A stretch of DNA of 64,000 nt from Paraburkholderia flava (GCF_004359985.1 NZ_SMRO01000002.1:248001-312000); one strand, 5' to 3'; positions 47,177-57,313 are shown, counted from the first letter of the stretch. Program-made: numbers and translations. Notes: generated by a model from the letters alone, not told the origin.

Positions 47177-48592
47177 TCAGGCGGTCGCGCCGCGTGCGGC
47201 GATCCACGCATCGACGCGCGCGAGCGCGCTGCGTACCGTCGCTTCGAGCGCGGGGTTCTGTGCGAGGCCGCCCCACAGCAGACGGTCGGTGCAAAACGCA
47301 TGCAGCGGATCGTTGCTCGCGAAGAAGCCGCGCGCGGTTGCTTCGTCCATCACGCCGTCCTGGTACGCATACGGCAACACGCCGCGCTGCCAGCGATCGA
47401 GAAAGCGGAAGAACAGCGCGGGCAGCATCGCCGTCGCGGCGGGTTCGGCACCGCGCGCAAAGCATTCGGCGAGGGTCGGCGCGATGAAGCCGGGCATCTT
47501 CGAGAAGCCGTCGGCGGCGACCCGCTGATTGGTGTCCTGGATATGGGGATTGCCGAAGCGGTCGAGCACGACGTCGCGATAGCGCGCGAGATCGAGCGGG
47601 CTCGGCGTGAGGCAGGGGATCACGTCCTGTGTCACGTAGTCGTACGCGAACTGACGGATGTCGGCGTCGAGCGTGCCTTCGTGGATGTAGCGCAGCCCGA
47701 CCAGCGTGCCCGCCCACGCGATGCAGCTATGGCTCGCGTTGAGAATACGGATCTTCGCTTCCTCGTACGGCAGCACCGACTCGACCAGCTCCGCGCCGAC
47801 GCGCTCCCACGCGGGACGGCCCGCGCAGAAGCGGTCTTCGATTACCCACTGGATAAACGATTCGCCCATCACCGGGCTCGCGTCGTCGAAGCCGGTCGCG
47901 GCGCGCACGCGTTCGCGGACGTCGTCGGTCGGGCGCGGCGTGATGCGGTCGACCATCGAGTTCGGGCTCGTCGTGTGCGCGTCGAACCATTGACGCAGCG
48001 CAGTCGCGCCGCGTCGCTCGAGGAATTCGTTCATCCCCGCATGAAAGCGTTCGCCGTTGCTGCGCAGGTTGTCGCAGCTTTGTAGCGTGACCGGGCCGGC
48101 GTTGCGCTGCATCCTTGCTTCGAGGATCGCGGCGAGCGCGCCGTAGATGGTCGTGCGCGCGCCGGCGAGGTCGGCGGCGAGATCGGGGTTCGCGGTGTCG
48201 AGCCGGTCGTGTTCGTCGAGGTAATAGCCGCCTTCGGTGACAGTGAACGACACGATGCGGCACGCCGGATCGGCGCCCGCTTCGACGAGCGCATCGAGAT
48301 TCGCGGACCACGGCAGCACGCGCTCGATCGAACGGATCGTTTCGTACGCGCGCTCGCCGTGCGGCGTGACGGTTTCGAGCGTGTAGACGCCGTGCTGTGC
48401 GGCGAGTGCATCGAGCGCTGCGCGCATGTCGTCGCGGATGTTGCCGACGGTGAGCGACCAGCGCGGCTCGCCGTCCTGACGCGCTTCGTTCAGCCGATGC
48501 AGATACCAGGCCTGATGCGCGCGGTGAAACGATCCCACGCCGATGTGCAGGATCACGTTGGCGGCCGCGCCGCTGTCTTGCCCGCTGTTCAT
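47177..48592 (-). CDS. dalD: D-arabinitol 4-dehydrogenase / mannitol dehydrogenase family
   Basis: Polyol-specific long-chain dehydrogenase, 471 residues. The N-terminal cofactor domain starts [21 protein letters not shown], and the catalytic motif K-x4-N-x2-H is in [10 protein letters not shown] near residue 270. Of the family, D-arabinitol 4-dehydrogenase is favoured because xylB is adjacent: D-arabinitol to D-xylulose to D-xylulose 5-phosphate. AGGAGA precedes ATG 48592. A mannitol-to-fructose role remains possible. Confidence 0.86.
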   Translation of the reverse strand: MNSGQDSGAAANVILHIGVGSFHRAHQAWYLHRLNEARQDGEPRWSLTVGNIRDDMRAALDALAAQHGVYTLETVTPHGERAYETIRSIERVLPWSANLDALVEAGADPACRIVSFTVTEGGYYLDEHDRLDTANPDLAADLAGARTTIYGALAAILEARMQRNAGPVTLQSCDNLRSNGERFHAGMNEFLERRGATALRQWFDAHTTSPNSMVDRITPRPTDDVRERVRAATGFDDASPVMGESFIQWVIEDRFCAGRPAWERVGAELVESVLPYEEAKIRILNASHSCIAWAGTLVGLRYIHEGTLDADIRQFAYDYVTQDVIPCLTPSPLDLARYRDVVLDRFGNPHIQDTNQRVAADGFSKMPGFIAPTLAECFARGAEPAATAMLPALFFRFLDRWQRGVLPYAYQDGVMDEATARGFFASNDPLHAFCTDRLLWGGLAQNPALEATVRSALARVDAWIAARGATA

Positions 48593-48683
48593 GTTGCGTC
48601 TCCTGAGAGTCTTGGCGCGCACGGTCGGGGCGTGCGTCTTTAATCGGGTCGAGGTTGGATAACCGCGCAATGCGATGCAGGAA

Positions 48684-48717
48684 CGAGCATTTGCTCTATA
48701 TGTGAACGAATGATCGT
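48684..48717 (-). promoter_or_regulatory. bipartite operator candidate of the dalD operon
   Basis: On the minus strand: CGATCATTCG, ten bases, then GAGCAAATGCTCG. This copies the arrangement at 38284-38316 before the transport operon, with identical spacing. It lies about 92 bases before the dalD start. The surrounding gap 48593-49064 shows otherwise only the AraC-gene promoter region. Confidence 0.65.
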
Positions 48718-48885
48718 ATTCGCTGAATTGAAAGTCAAGGTCGGCGCGGCGCTTTCGTTGGCGCAGTGCGGCGAAGGGCGACAGCAGGCGATTGCCGGTC
48801 GTCTTAGCCTTGAGCGGGCGGGGCGGATGGGGCATGCACGGCAGCCATCGCACGTCCGGCGGCAAGCTGTTGCGTTGCACCAAAT

Positions 48886-48919
48886 TTGACACTGTTTGCG
48901 TTCGGGCTAACCCGAATGC
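48886..48919 (+). promoter_or_regulatory. promoter/operator-like sequence before AraC gene
   Basis: A perfect TTGACA (48886-48891) is followed by an inverted repeat GCGTTCGGG / CCCGAATGC at 48898-48919 with one G-T pair. A -10 match at the right distance is weak (TAACCC). The inverted repeat could be an operator or a leader hairpin. Confidence 0.35.
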
Positions 48920-49064
48920 AAAAAAGTATTGGTCTCGCGTTTCATTTTTAGTGGTATCGAACGCGACCGAAGACTAACTTTCGCTATACAGGCCGGACAG
49001 GCCGAATACGGGTGGCGCGGGTCGAGCAAGATTGTTCCCGCACCGCTTCACGGAGGAAGACACG

Positions 49065-49136
49065 ATGACCCAGCCGATTCCCACGCATCCGCTTACCGCG
49101 ATGCCGCCGGCGCACCGCACACGGTGCGTCGCATGA
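49065..49136 (+). CDS. possible 23-residue leader ORF coupled to AraC gene
   Basis: An ATG at 49065 behind a strong CGGAGGAAG opens 23 codons (MTQPIPTHPL... ending RTRCVA). Its TGA overlaps the araC-type start as ATGA at 49133-49136. The araC start itself has no obvious Shine-Dalgarno site, so translation may depend on this short ORF. An assembly frameshift that would fuse both is an alternative. Confidence 0.4.
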   Translation: MTQPIPTHPLTAMPPAHRTRCVA

Positions 49137-50158
49137 AGCGCGCGCATCGTCCGGAGGGAAGCAGCGCGCAACCCGATCTCGAACTGGTCGCCGTGCAGCA
49201 CGACGAATCGTTCAAGGTGTGGTCGCATGGGTATCCGTACCGCACTGTGCGGTGGCACTTCCATCCTGAGTTCGAAATCCATCTGATCGTCGCGACGACC
49301 GGCAAGATGTTCGTCGGCGATCACATCAGCAGTTTTGCGCCGGGCAATCTCGTGTTGATGGGCCCGAACCTGCCGCACAACTGGGTCAGCGACGTGCCCG
49401 AAGGCGAGTCGATCGCGCAACGCAATCTGGTCGTGCAGTTCGGTCAGGAGTTCGTCACGCGTTGCACCGAGAGTTTTCCGGAGTGGCGTTCGGTCGAGAC
49501 GCTGCTCGCCGATGCGCAGCGCGGCGTGTCGTTCGGTGCGAAGACGAGCGCCGCGATCCAGCCGCTGTTCAAGGAACTGCTCGGCGCGCGTGGACTGCGA
49601 CGCATCGTGCTGTTCATGTCGATGCTCGAACATCTGCTCGATGCAACCGATCGCGAGTTTCTCGCGAGCCCCGCGTATAGCGTCGATCCGTCGAGCTTCG
49701 CATCGACGCGGATCAATCACGCGCTTGCCTACATCGGCAAGAACCTGTCGGGCGAACTGCGCGAGGGCGATCTCGCGCAGCTCGCAGGGCAGAGCGTCAG
49801 CGCTTTCTCGCGTTACTTCCGTCGCCATACGGGGCTGCCGTTCGTGCAGTACGTGAACCGGATGCGTATCAATCTCGCGTGCCAGCTGTTGATGGACTAC
49901 GAGCTGAGCATCACCGACATCTGCTTCAAGGCCGGCTTCAACAACCTGTCGAACTTCAATCGGCAGTTCCTCGCGGCGAAGGGCATGGCGCCTTCGCAGT
50001 TTCGTCGCTATCAGCAACTGAACGACGCGAGCCGCGTCGCGTCCGAAGAAGCGGCCGCTCGCGGCGAAGGCATCGCGGGCGCACCGCCGATCGTTCCCGC
50101 GGCGCCCGTGCCGTCCGCACGCGCACGCGCCGCACCGTCCGCGTGGCCGCCAACCTGA
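49133..50158 (+). CDS. AraC-family transcriptional regulator
   Basis: A 341-residue regulator: an N-terminal cupin sensor (RWHFHPEFEIHLIV with the metal- or ligand-facing histidines, MGPNLPHNWVSD) and a C-terminal double helix-turn-helix (LREGDLAQLAGQSVSAFSRYFRRHTG, ITDICFKAGFNNLSNFNRQF). The last 45 residues are an Ala/Pro-rich tail. It precedes the CUT2 transporter operon by 126 bases in the same direction and likely activates it in response to the imported sugar or polyol. Confidence 0.88.
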   Translation: MKRAHRPEGSSAQPDLELVAVQHDESFKVWSHGYPYRTVRWHFHPEFEIHLIVATTGKMFVGDHISSFAPGNLVLMGPNLPHNWVSDVPEGESIAQRNLVVQFGQEFVTRCTESFPEWRSVETLLADAQRGVSFGAKTSAAIQPLFKELLGARGLRRIVLFMSMLEHLLDATDREFLASPAYSVDPSSFASTRINHALAYIGKNLSGELREGDLAQLAGQSVSAFSRYFRRHTGLPFVQYVNRMRINLACQLLMDYELSITDICFKAGFNNLSNFNRQFLAAKGMAPSQFRRYQQLNDASRVASEEAAARGEGIAGAPPIVPAAPVPSARARAAPSAWPPT

Positions 50159-50284
50159 CGCGGCCCGCACCACCGGGATGATCACCCGCTAACCCGTCGA
50201 GATCGCCCGCTTCGTACCCTGTTCCAACGCTCATCGTGCCGACCGGCGCGAGGGACATGCTCACACTCAATAACGGAGACAACC

Positions 50285-51262
50285 ATGACGCACATCGCTT
50301 CGATCCTCGCTTCGACCGCTGCTTCGATCACTGCCCTGCGATCGAAGCGGCGCATGACGCTAGCTGCAACCGCGTTCGCACTCGCCGGCGCATCGCTCGT
50401 GGCCGCGCCCGCTGCGCAGGCCGCGCCGCTGAAGATCGGCATGACGTTTCAGGAGCTGAACAACCCGTACTTCGTGACGATGCAGAAGGCACTCGATGAA
50501 GCCGCCGCATCGATCGGCGCGCAGGTGGTCGTCACCGATGCGCACCACGACGTCAGCAAGCAGGTGAGCGACGTCGAAGACATGCTGCAAAAGAAGATCG
50601 ACATCCTGCTCGTGAATCCGACTGACTCGACCGGCATCGTGTCGGCGGTGAATGCGGCGAAGAAGGCGGGCGTGGTGGTCGTTGCAGTCGATGCGAACGC
50701 GAACGGTCCGGTCGATTCGTTCGTCGGCTCGAAGAATTTCGACGCGGGCCAGATGTCGTGCGAGTACCTCGCGAAGGCGATCGGCGGCAGCGGCGAAGTC
50801 GCGATTCTCGACGGCATTCCGGTCGTGCCGATTCTCGAACGCGTGCGCGGCTGCAAGGCGGCACTCGCGAAGTTTCCGAACGTGAAGATCGTCGATACGC
50901 AGAACGGCAAGCAGGAACGCGCGACCGCGCTGTCCGTCACCGAGAACATGATCCAGGCGCATCCGAACCTGAAGGGCGTGTTCAGCGTCAACGACGGCGG
51001 CGCGATGGGCGCGTTGTCGGCGATCGAGTCGTCGGGTAAGGACATCAAGCTGACGAGCGTCGACGGTGCGCCCGAAGCGATCACCGCGCTGCAGAAGCCG
51101 AACTCGAAGTTCATCGAGACGTCCGCGCAGTTCCCGCGCGACCAGGTGCGCATCGCGCTCGGCATTGCGCTCGCGAAAAAGTGGGGCGCCAATGTGCCGA
51201 AGGCGATTCCGGTCGACGTGAAGCTGATCGACAAGGACAACGCGAAGGGTTTCAGCTGGTAA
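50285..51262 (+). CDS. CUT2 sugar ABC transporter substrate-binding protein
   Basis: Periplasmic binding protein of the RbsB/ribose family, 325 residues. The signal peptide is long, ending AAPAAQA near residue 46. The mature start LKIGMTFQELNNPYFVTMQKAL is typical; VNPTDSTGIVSAV, VVVVAVDANANGP and FSVNDGGAMGAL are the hinge and ligand segments. ATG 50285 has GGAG upstream. The dehydrogenase and kinase downstream suggest a polyol or ketose ligand rather than ribose. Confidence 0.9.
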   Translation: MTHIASILASTAASITALRSKRRMTLAATAFALAGASLVAAPAAQAAPLKIGMTFQELNNPYFVTMQKALDEAAASIGAQVVVTDAHHDVSKQVSDVEDMLQKKIDILLVNPTDSTGIVSAVNAAKKAGVVVVAVDANANGPVDSFVGSKNFDAGQMSCEYLAKAIGGSGEVAILDGIPVVPILERVRGCKAALAKFPNVKIVDTQNGKQERATALSVTENMIQAHPNLKGVFSVNDGGAMGALSAIESSGKDIKLTSVDGAPEAITALQKPNSKFIETSAQFPRDQVRIALGIALAKKWGANVPKAIPVDVKLIDKDNAKGFSW

Positions 51263-51336
51263 TGCAGTTGAGCAGTCGGTAATGCACGCGCCGCGCGCAG
51301 TGTGACCCGCGCGCGGCGGCGAAGTGGAGAACATCG

Positions 51337-52857
51337 ATGGACGCGATACTGAAGCTCGAACACATCTCGAAGGGATTTCCCGGCGTGAAGGCGCTGCAGG
51401 ACATCCACCTCGAGATCGCGCGTGGCGAGATTCACGCGCTGCTCGGCGAGAACGGTGCGGGCAAATCGACGCTGATGAAAATTCTGTGCGGCATCTACGA
51501 GCCGGACGAAGGGACCATCACGATCGACGGCGAAGCACGCCGCTTCACGAACTATCACGACGCGGTCGCGGCCGGCGTCGGCATCGTGTTTCAGGAGTTC
51601 AGCCTGATTCCGTATCTGAACGCGGTCGAGAACATGTTCCTCGGTCGTGAGCGACGCACGCGTTTCGGCACGCTCGATCGCGCGGCGATGCGTCGCATGG
51701 CGGCTGACATTTTTAAGCGGCTCGGCGTCGCGATCGATCTCTCGGTGCCGATTCGCGAGCTGTCGGTCGCGCAGCAGCAGTTCGTCGAAATCGGCAAGGC
51801 GCTGTCGCTCGACGCGCGCATCCTGATCCTCGACGAACCGACCGCGACGCTCACGCCCGCCGAAGCCGAGCATCTGTTCACGATCATGCGCGAACTGAAG
51901 CAGCAGGGCGTCGCGATGATTTTCATCTCGCATCACCTCGAAGAAATCTTCGAAGTGTGCGACCGCATCACCGTGCTGCGCGACGGTCAGTACGTCGGCA
52001 TGACGGAGGTCGCGAGCACGGACGTTGGGCGGCTCGTCGAGATGATGGTCGGGCGCAGGATCGAAAGCAGCTTTCCGCCGAAGCCGCCGTTGCGTGCCGA
52101 TGCAAAGCTCGTGCTTGAAGTGGACGCGTTGCAGTTGAACAAGGACGGTCCGGTGAATCGCTTCGTGCTGCGCGAAGGCGAGATTCTCGGCTTCGCGGGG
52201 CTGGTCGGTTCGGGCCGCACCGAGACCGCGCTCGCGGTGATCGGCGCCGATCCGGCACACGTGAAGGAGATCCGCATTCGCGGTGCGGCGGCGAAACTGT
52301 CGGACCCGGCCGATGCGCTGAGCGCAGGCGTCGGCATTCTTCCGGAAAGCCGCAAGACCGAAGGTCTGATCACCGACTTCTCGATCAAGCAGAACATCTC
52401 GATCAATAACTTCGGCAAGTATCGCGCGGCCCGCTTCTTTATCGACCGGCGCAGTGAAGCGCGCGCGACCGCCGACATCATGAAGCGTGTCGGCGTGAAG
52501 GCGCCGACGATGAACACGCAGGTCGGCACGCTGTCGGGCGGCAATCAGCAGAAGGTCGTGATCGCGCGCTGGCTGAATCACCACGCGAATATCCTGATCT
52601 TCGACGAGCCGACACGAGGCATCGATGTCGGCGCGAAAGCCGAAATCTATCTGCTGATGCGCGAACTCACCGCGCGCGGCTACTCGATCATCATGATTTC
52701 GTCGGAGTTGCCGGAGATCGTCGGCATGTGCGATCGCGTCGCGGTGTTCCGCCAGGGACGCATCGAAGCAACGCTCGAAGGTGACGCGATCGACGCGAAC
52801 GCCGTAATGACCTGCGCGACCGCGGGCAACCAGGGAGCCCACCATGAACACGCCTGA
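51337..52857 (+). CDS. CUT2 sugar ABC transporter ATPase (tandem)
   Basis: A 506-residue double ABC protein of the RbsA/XylG type. The first domain has Walker [10 protein letters not shown] near residue 42 and Walker [12 protein letters not shown]. The second has the degenerate Walker [10 protein letters not shown], the signature LSGGNQQK near 400 and [15 protein letters not shown]. This asymmetry is normal for the family. Its end overlaps the permease gene by 14 bases. Confidence 0.93.
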   Translation: MDAILKLEHISKGFPGVKALQDIHLEIARGEIHALLGENGAGKSTLMKILCGIYEPDEGTITIDGEARRFTNYHDAVAAGVGIVFQEFSLIPYLNAVENMFLGRERRTRFGTLDRAAMRRMAADIFKRLGVAIDLSVPIRELSVAQQQFVEIGKALSLDARILILDEPTATLTPAEAEHLFTIMRELKQQGVAMIFISHHLEEIFEVCDRITVLRDGQYVGMTEVASTDVGRLVEMMVGRRIESSFPPKPPLRADAKLVLEVDALQLNKDGPVNRFVLREGEILGFAGLVGSGRTETALAVIGADPAHVKEIRIRGAAAKLSDPADALSAGVGILPESRKTEGLITDFSIKQNISINNFGKYRAARFFIDRRSEARATADIMKRVGVKAPTMNTQVGTLSGGNQQKVVIARWLNHHANILIFDEPTRGIDVGAKAEIYLLMRELTARGYSIIMISSELPEIVGMCDRVAVFRQGRIEATLEGDAIDANAVMTCATAGNQGAHHEHA

Positions 52858-53848
52858 TTCCTCTTCTCCCAAGACTGCGCGCGCGTCGTCCGATACGCCG
52901 GGCGTGCCGCTGCGTTTTAACTGGGCGTCGCTCCGACGCTCGACGTTGTTCTATCCGTTCATCGGTCTCGTCGTCGTCTGCATTGCGATGATGTTCGCGA
53001 GCGACAGCTTTCTGTCGGCCGCGAATCTCGAGAACGTACTGCGTCAGGTATCGATCAACGCGATCATCGCGGTCGGCATGACCTGCGTGATTCTGACCGG
53101 CGGCATCGATCTGTCGGTCGGTTCGGTGATGGCGTTGTCGGGCACGCTCGCCGCGGGGCTGATGGTGGCCGGCGTGAACGCGGTCGCCGCACTCGCGATC
53201 GGCATCGCGGTCGGACTCGGCTTCGGCGTCGCGAACGGCTTCTTCGTCGCGTTCGCCGGCATGCCGCCGATCATCGTCACGCTCGCGACGATGGGCATCG
53301 CGCGCGGTCTCGCGCTGATCTACACCGGCGGCTATCCGATCGACGGGTTGCCCGACTGGGTCAGCTTCTTCGGCAGCGGCAAGGTGCTTGGCATCCAGGC
53401 GCCGGTGCTGATCATGCTTGTGATCTACGCGGTCGCGTGGTTGCTGCTCGAACGGATGCCGTTCGGCCGCTACGTCTATGCGATCGGCGGCAACGAACAG
53501 GCGACGCGTCTGTCCGGTGTGCGCGTCGCGCGCGTGAAGCTGCTGGTCTATTCGATCGCGGGGCTCACGTCGGCATTCGCGTCGATCGTGCTGACCGCGC
53601 GTTTGATGAGCGGTCAGCCGAACGCGGGCGTCGGCTTCGAACTCGACGCGATCGCGGCCGTCGTGATGGGCGGCACGTCGATCTCCGGCGGACGCGGCTC
53701 GATCATCGGCACGTTGATCGGCGCGCTGCTGCTCGGCGTGCTGAACAACGGACTGAACATGGTCGGCGTGAATCCGTACGTCCAGAACGTGATCAAAGGC
53801 GGGATCATCCTGCTCGCCATTTACATCAGCCGCGAGCGCAAGAAGTAA
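52844..53848 (+). CDS. CUT2 sugar ABC transporter permease
   Basis: RbsC-type permease of 334 residues with eight to ten helices. Signature segments are [23 protein letters not shown] near residue 78, [22 protein letters not shown] near 135 and [30 protein letters not shown] near 265. It completes a binding-protein/ATPase/permease set and precedes the catabolic dehydrogenase by 46 bases. Confidence 0.93.
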   Translation: MNTPDSSSPKTARASSDTPGVPLRFNWASLRRSTLFYPFIGLVVVCIAMMFASDSFLSAANLENVLRQVSINAIIAVGMTCVILTGGIDLSVGSVMALSGTLAAGLMVAGVNAVAALAIGIAVGLGFGVANGFFVAFAGMPPIIVTLATMGIARGLALIYTGGYPIDGLPDWVSFFGSGKVLGIQAPVLIMLVIYAVAWLLLERMPFGRYVYAIGGNEQATRLSGVRVARVKLLVYSIAGLTSAFASIVLTARLMSGQPNAGVGFELDAIAAVVMGGTSISGGRGSIIGTLIGALLLGVLNNGLNMVGVNPYVQNVIKGGIILLAIYISRERKK

Positions 53849-53894
53849 GCGGCGCTTTTCCTCTTTCTTTCCACTCTCGAAGCAAGGTCATGCA

Positions 53895-54986
53895 ATGAGC
53901 ACCCAAGACCCCGTTGAAAAAGAAATGACGGCTATCGTCTGCCACGCGCCGGAAGACTATCGCGTCGAACAGGTGACGCGCCCGCACGCCCGCGCACACG
54001 AACTCGTGATCCGCATCGCCGCATGCGGCATCTGCGCCAGCGACTGCAAATGCCACTCCGGCGCGAAGATGTTCTGGGGCGGCCCAAGTCCCTGGGTGAA
54101 AGCGCCGGTGATCCCGGGTCACGAGTTCTTCGGCTACGTCGAAGAACTGGGCGAAGGCGCGGCGGAACACTTCGGCGTGCAGGCCGGCGACCGCGTGATC
54201 GCCGAGCAGATCGTGCCGTGCGGCAAGTGCCGCTATTGCCGCTCGGGCCAGTACTGGATGTGCGAAGTGCACAACATCTTCGGCTTCCAGCGCGAAGTCG
54301 CGGACGGCGGCATGGCCGAGTACATGCGCATTCCGCCGACCGCGATCGTTCACAAGATTCCGCTCGGCATTTCGCTTGAAGACGCCGCGATCATCGAACC
54401 GCTCGCGTGCGCGATTCACACGGTGAACCGCGGCGATCTGCAGCTCGACGACGTCGTCGTGATTGCCGGCGCGGGACCGCTCGGTTTGATGATGACGCAG
54501 GTCGCGCATCTGAAGACGCCGAAGAAGCTCGTCGTGATCGATCTCGTCGAAGAGCGGCTTGCGCTTGCGCGCGAATACGGCGCCGACGTGACGATCAATC
54601 CGAAGGAGGACGACGCGCTCGCGATCATCCAGTCTTTGACCGGCGGCTATGGCTGTGACGTGTATATCGAAACGACCGGCGTGCCCGCAGGCGTCACGCA
54701 GGGGATGGATCTGATCCGCAAGCTCGGACGCTTCGTCGAGTTTTCGGTGTTCGGCGCCGAGACTACAATGGACTGGTCGGTGATCGGCGACCGCAAGGAA
54801 CTCGACGTGCGCGGCGCGCACCTGGGACCCTACTGCTACCCGATCGCGATCGATCTGCTCGCGCGCGGTCTCGTCACATCGAAGGGCATTGTCACGCATG
54901 GCTTCTCGCTCGAAGAATGGGACGAAGCGATCCGCGTCGCGAACTCGCTCGACTCGATCAAGGTGCTGATGAAACCGCGTAGCTAG
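53895..54986 (+). CDS. zinc-dependent medium-chain polyol dehydrogenase
   Basis: A 363-residue MDR alcohol dehydrogenase. Catalytic-zinc residues are in ACGICASDCKCHSG and PGHEFFGYVEE, and the structural-zinc Cys cluster is CGKCRYCRSGQYWMC. The Rossmann motif is VIAGAGPLGLMMTQ near residue 193. Relatives include erythritol/L-threitol and xylitol/L-arabinitol dehydrogenases. Between a sugar transporter and an FGGY kinase it probably oxidises the imported polyol to a ketose; which polyol is not decided. Confidence 0.82.
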   Translation: MSTQDPVEKEMTAIVCHAPEDYRVEQVTRPHARAHELVIRIAACGICASDCKCHSGAKMFWGGPSPWVKAPVIPGHEFFGYVEELGEGAAEHFGVQAGDRVIAEQIVPCGKCRYCRSGQYWMCEVHNIFGFQREVADGGMAEYMRIPPTAIVHKIPLGISLEDAAIIEPLACAIHTVNRGDLQLDDVVVIAGAGPLGLMMTQVAHLKTPKKLVVIDLVEERLALAREYGADVTINPKEDDALAIIQSLTGGYGCDVYIETTGVPAGVTQGMDLIRKLGRFVEFSVFGAETTMDWSVIGDRKELDVRGAHLGPYCYPIAIDLLARGLVTSKGIVTHGFSLEEWDEAIRVANSLDSIKVLMKPRS

Positions 54987-55016
54987 CACGGCATATAAGG
55001 CACATACGGAGACACT

Positions 55017-56561
55017 ATGGATTACGTCATCGGCGTCGACATCGGCACGCAGAGTACGAAAGCGCTGCTCGCCGACCGGCACGGCACGATCGTCGCGCAG
55101 CATTCGCGCAGCTACCAGCTCGACACACCGAAGCCGTTATGGGCGGAGCAATGGCCGTCGGTATGGCTGAAGGCTGTTGCCGAGTGCATCAAGCGCTGCG
55201 TGGAGAAAGCCGCCGCCGCTGGAATCGACCGCTCTTCGATCAAGTCGATCTGCGTGAGCAGCCTGTACGGCGGCTCGGGCATTCCGGTCGACAACGAAAT
55301 GCGGCCGCTGTACCCGTGTCTGATCTGGATGGACCGGCGCGCGACCGATCAGGTCGAATGGGTGCGCGCGAACGTCGACGTTGACCGTTTGCAGACGATC
55401 ACCGGTAACGGCGTCGACAGCTATTACGGCTACACGAAAATGCTGTGGCTGCGCGAGCACGAACCGAACGTGTGGGCGAAGACGCGCTACTTCCTGCCGC
55501 CGAACGCATATCTGATCTATCTGCTGACCGGCGAGGTCGCGGTCGATCACAGCTCGGCCGGCAATATCGGCGGCGTGTACGACGTCGCGCGGCGCGACTG
55601 GTCCGACGAAGCACTCGACATGCTCGGCATTCCCGCGACGATGATGCCGGAGCGACTCGTCGAATCGTCGGAGGTGGTCGGCGGATTGCTGTCGCAGTGG
55701 AGCGATCAGTTGGGGCTCGACGCGGGCACGAAGGTCGTCGCAGGCGGTGTCGATGCAGCGGTCGCGACATTCGCGGCGGGCGTCACGCGACCGGGCCAGC
55801 ACGTCGCGATGCTCGGCACGAGCATGTGCTGGGGTTATCTGAACCAGACCGTCGATGCGCGGCACGGGCTCGTCAGCATGCCGCACGTGTTCAACGGACA
55901 GCGCGACCTCTACGTGTTCGGCGGCGCGATCACGGCGGGCGCGTCGGTCACGTGGTATCGCGATCAGTTCTGTCACGCGGAAATCGAAGCGGCGCGCGGG
56001 ACCGAACACGGCGATCCGCATCGCGTGCTCGAAGAAGCGGCCGCGCAGGTGCCGGCCGGTGCCGACGGCGTGATGTTTCTGCCGTACCTGATGGGTGAGC
56101 GCAGTCCCGTGTGGGATGCGAAGGCGAGCGGTGCGTTCGTCGGACTGAGTCTCTTTCATACGCGCGCGCATCTGTACCGCGCGGTGCTCGAAGGTGTCAC
56201 GTTTGCTTTGAAGCACAACATCGAAGCGGGGCGGCGCGGCGCGCAATCGCTTGATGAACGGTTGATCGTCGTCGGTGGTGCCGCGCATTCGGACCTGTGG
56301 ATGCAGATCATCGCGGACGTCACCGGCTACCCGGTGCTGACGATCGAGCAGGACGTCGAGGCTGCGATGGGCGCTGCGTTGCTCGCTGCGGTCGGCGCGC
56401 AACTGATCGATCGCGACGAAGCCGAGCGCGGCTGGATCACGCTCGTCGAACGTGCGCGGCCCGATGCGGAGCGGCAGAAACTCTACACACAACGCTTCGG
56501 CGTCTATGCCGATCTGTACCCGGCGTTGAAGCCGATCATGCACCGGTTGCAGCCTTCATGA
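55017..56561 (+). CDS. FGGY-family ketose kinase
   Basis: A 514-residue FGGY kinase, third in the window. It starts MDYVIGVDIGTQSTKALL, with CVSSLYGGSGIPVD near residue 80 where XylB has SGQMHG, so its specificity probably differs from xylulokinase. LIWMDRRA carries the catalytic-Asp region, and LIVVGGAAHSDLWMQIIAD is the C-terminal ATP-site segment. It probably phosphorylates the ketose made by the adjacent dehydrogenases. Its stop overlaps the start of the SDR gene (ATGA). Confidence 0.85.
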   Translation: MDYVIGVDIGTQSTKALLADRHGTIVAQHSRSYQLDTPKPLWAEQWPSVWLKAVAECIKRCVEKAAAAGIDRSSIKSICVSSLYGGSGIPVDNEMRPLYPCLIWMDRRATDQVEWVRANVDVDRLQTITGNGVDSYYGYTKMLWLREHEPNVWAKTRYFLPPNAYLIYLLTGEVAVDHSSAGNIGGVYDVARRDWSDEALDMLGIPATMMPERLVESSEVVGGLLSQWSDQLGLDAGTKVVAGGVDAAVATFAAGVTRPGQHVAMLGTSMCWGYLNQTVDARHGLVSMPHVFNGQRDLYVFGGAITAGASVTWYRDQFCHAEIEAARGTEHGDPHRVLEEAAAQVPAGADGVMFLPYLMGERSPVWDAKASGAFVGLSLFHTRAHLYRAVLEGVTFALKHNIEAGRRGAQSLDERLIVVGGAAHSDLWMQIIADVTGYPVLTIEQDVEAAMGAALLAAVGAQLIDRDEAERGWITLVERARPDAERQKLYTQRFGVYADLYPALKPIMHRLQPS

Positions 56562-57304
56562 ACGCACACTTCGATTTTTCTGGCCGCTCGATTCTCGTGA
56601 CGGGCGCGTCGAGCGGTATCGGGCGCACAACGGTCGAACGGCTGTGCGCGAGCGGTGCACGTGTGGTGGCCGCCGCGCGTAATGCGGCGGAACTCGCGCG
56701 GCTCGCCGAGCAGACGGGTTGCGAGCCGCTGGTGCTTGACGTCGGTGATGCAGGTTCGATCGATTGCGCGTTTGCATCGCTCGGTGAGCGTGGGATCTTC
56801 GACGGTCTCGTGAATTGCGCAGGCATCGCGTTGCTCGAACGTGCGCTCGATACAACTGCGGAGAGTTTCGACAGCGTGATGGCCGTCAACGCGCGGGGCG
56901 CGGCGCTGGTCGCGCGCTACGTCGCGCGCGGGATGATCGACGCGGGTGTGAAGGGCAGCATCGTCAACGTGTCGAGCCAGGCGTCGCTCGTCGCACTCGA
57001 CGATCACCTCGCGTATTGCGCGTCGAAGGCCGCGATGGATGCGATCACGCGCGTGCTGTGCGTCGAACTCGGGCCGCACGGTATTCGCGTGAACAGCGTG
57101 AATCCCACCGTCACGCTCACGCCGATGGCCGTGCTTGCGTGGAGCGATCCGGTGAAGCGCGAGCCTGCGTTGCAGGGCATTCCGTTGCACCGCTTCGCCG
57201 AACCCGACGAGGTCGCGCAGCCGATCCTGTTTTTGCTGAGCGACGCGGCGTCGATGATCAGTGGGGTGGCGTTGCCGATCGATGGGGGGTACACCGCGCG
57301 GTGA
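56558..57304 (+). CDS. L-xylulose-reductase-like short-chain dehydrogenase
   Basis: A 248-residue SDR with cofactor motif LVTGASSGIGR near residue 14, NCAGIAL near 89, and Ser/Tyr/Lys in NVSSQASLV and YCASK. The segment VNSVNPTVTLTPMAVLAWSDP followed by IPLHRFAEPDEV closely follows animal and bacterial L-xylulose/dicarbonyl reductases. With the Zn-dehydrogenase and kinase it suggests an L-arabinitol, L-xylulose, xylitol, D-xylulose sequence or a threitol route; both are inference. Confidence 0.83.
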   Translation: MNAHFDFSGRSILVTGASSGIGRTTVERLCASGARVVAAARNAAELARLAEQTGCEPLVLDVGDAGSIDCAFASLGERGIFDGLVNCAGIALLERALDTTAESFDSVMAVNARGAALVARYVARGMIDAGVKGSIVNVSSQASLVALDDHLAYCASKAAMDAITRVLCVELGPHGIRVNSVNPTVTLTPMAVLAWSDPVKREPALQGIPLHRFAEPDEVAQPILFLLSDAASMISGVALPIDGGYTAR

Positions 57305-57313
57305 AACCGGCGC

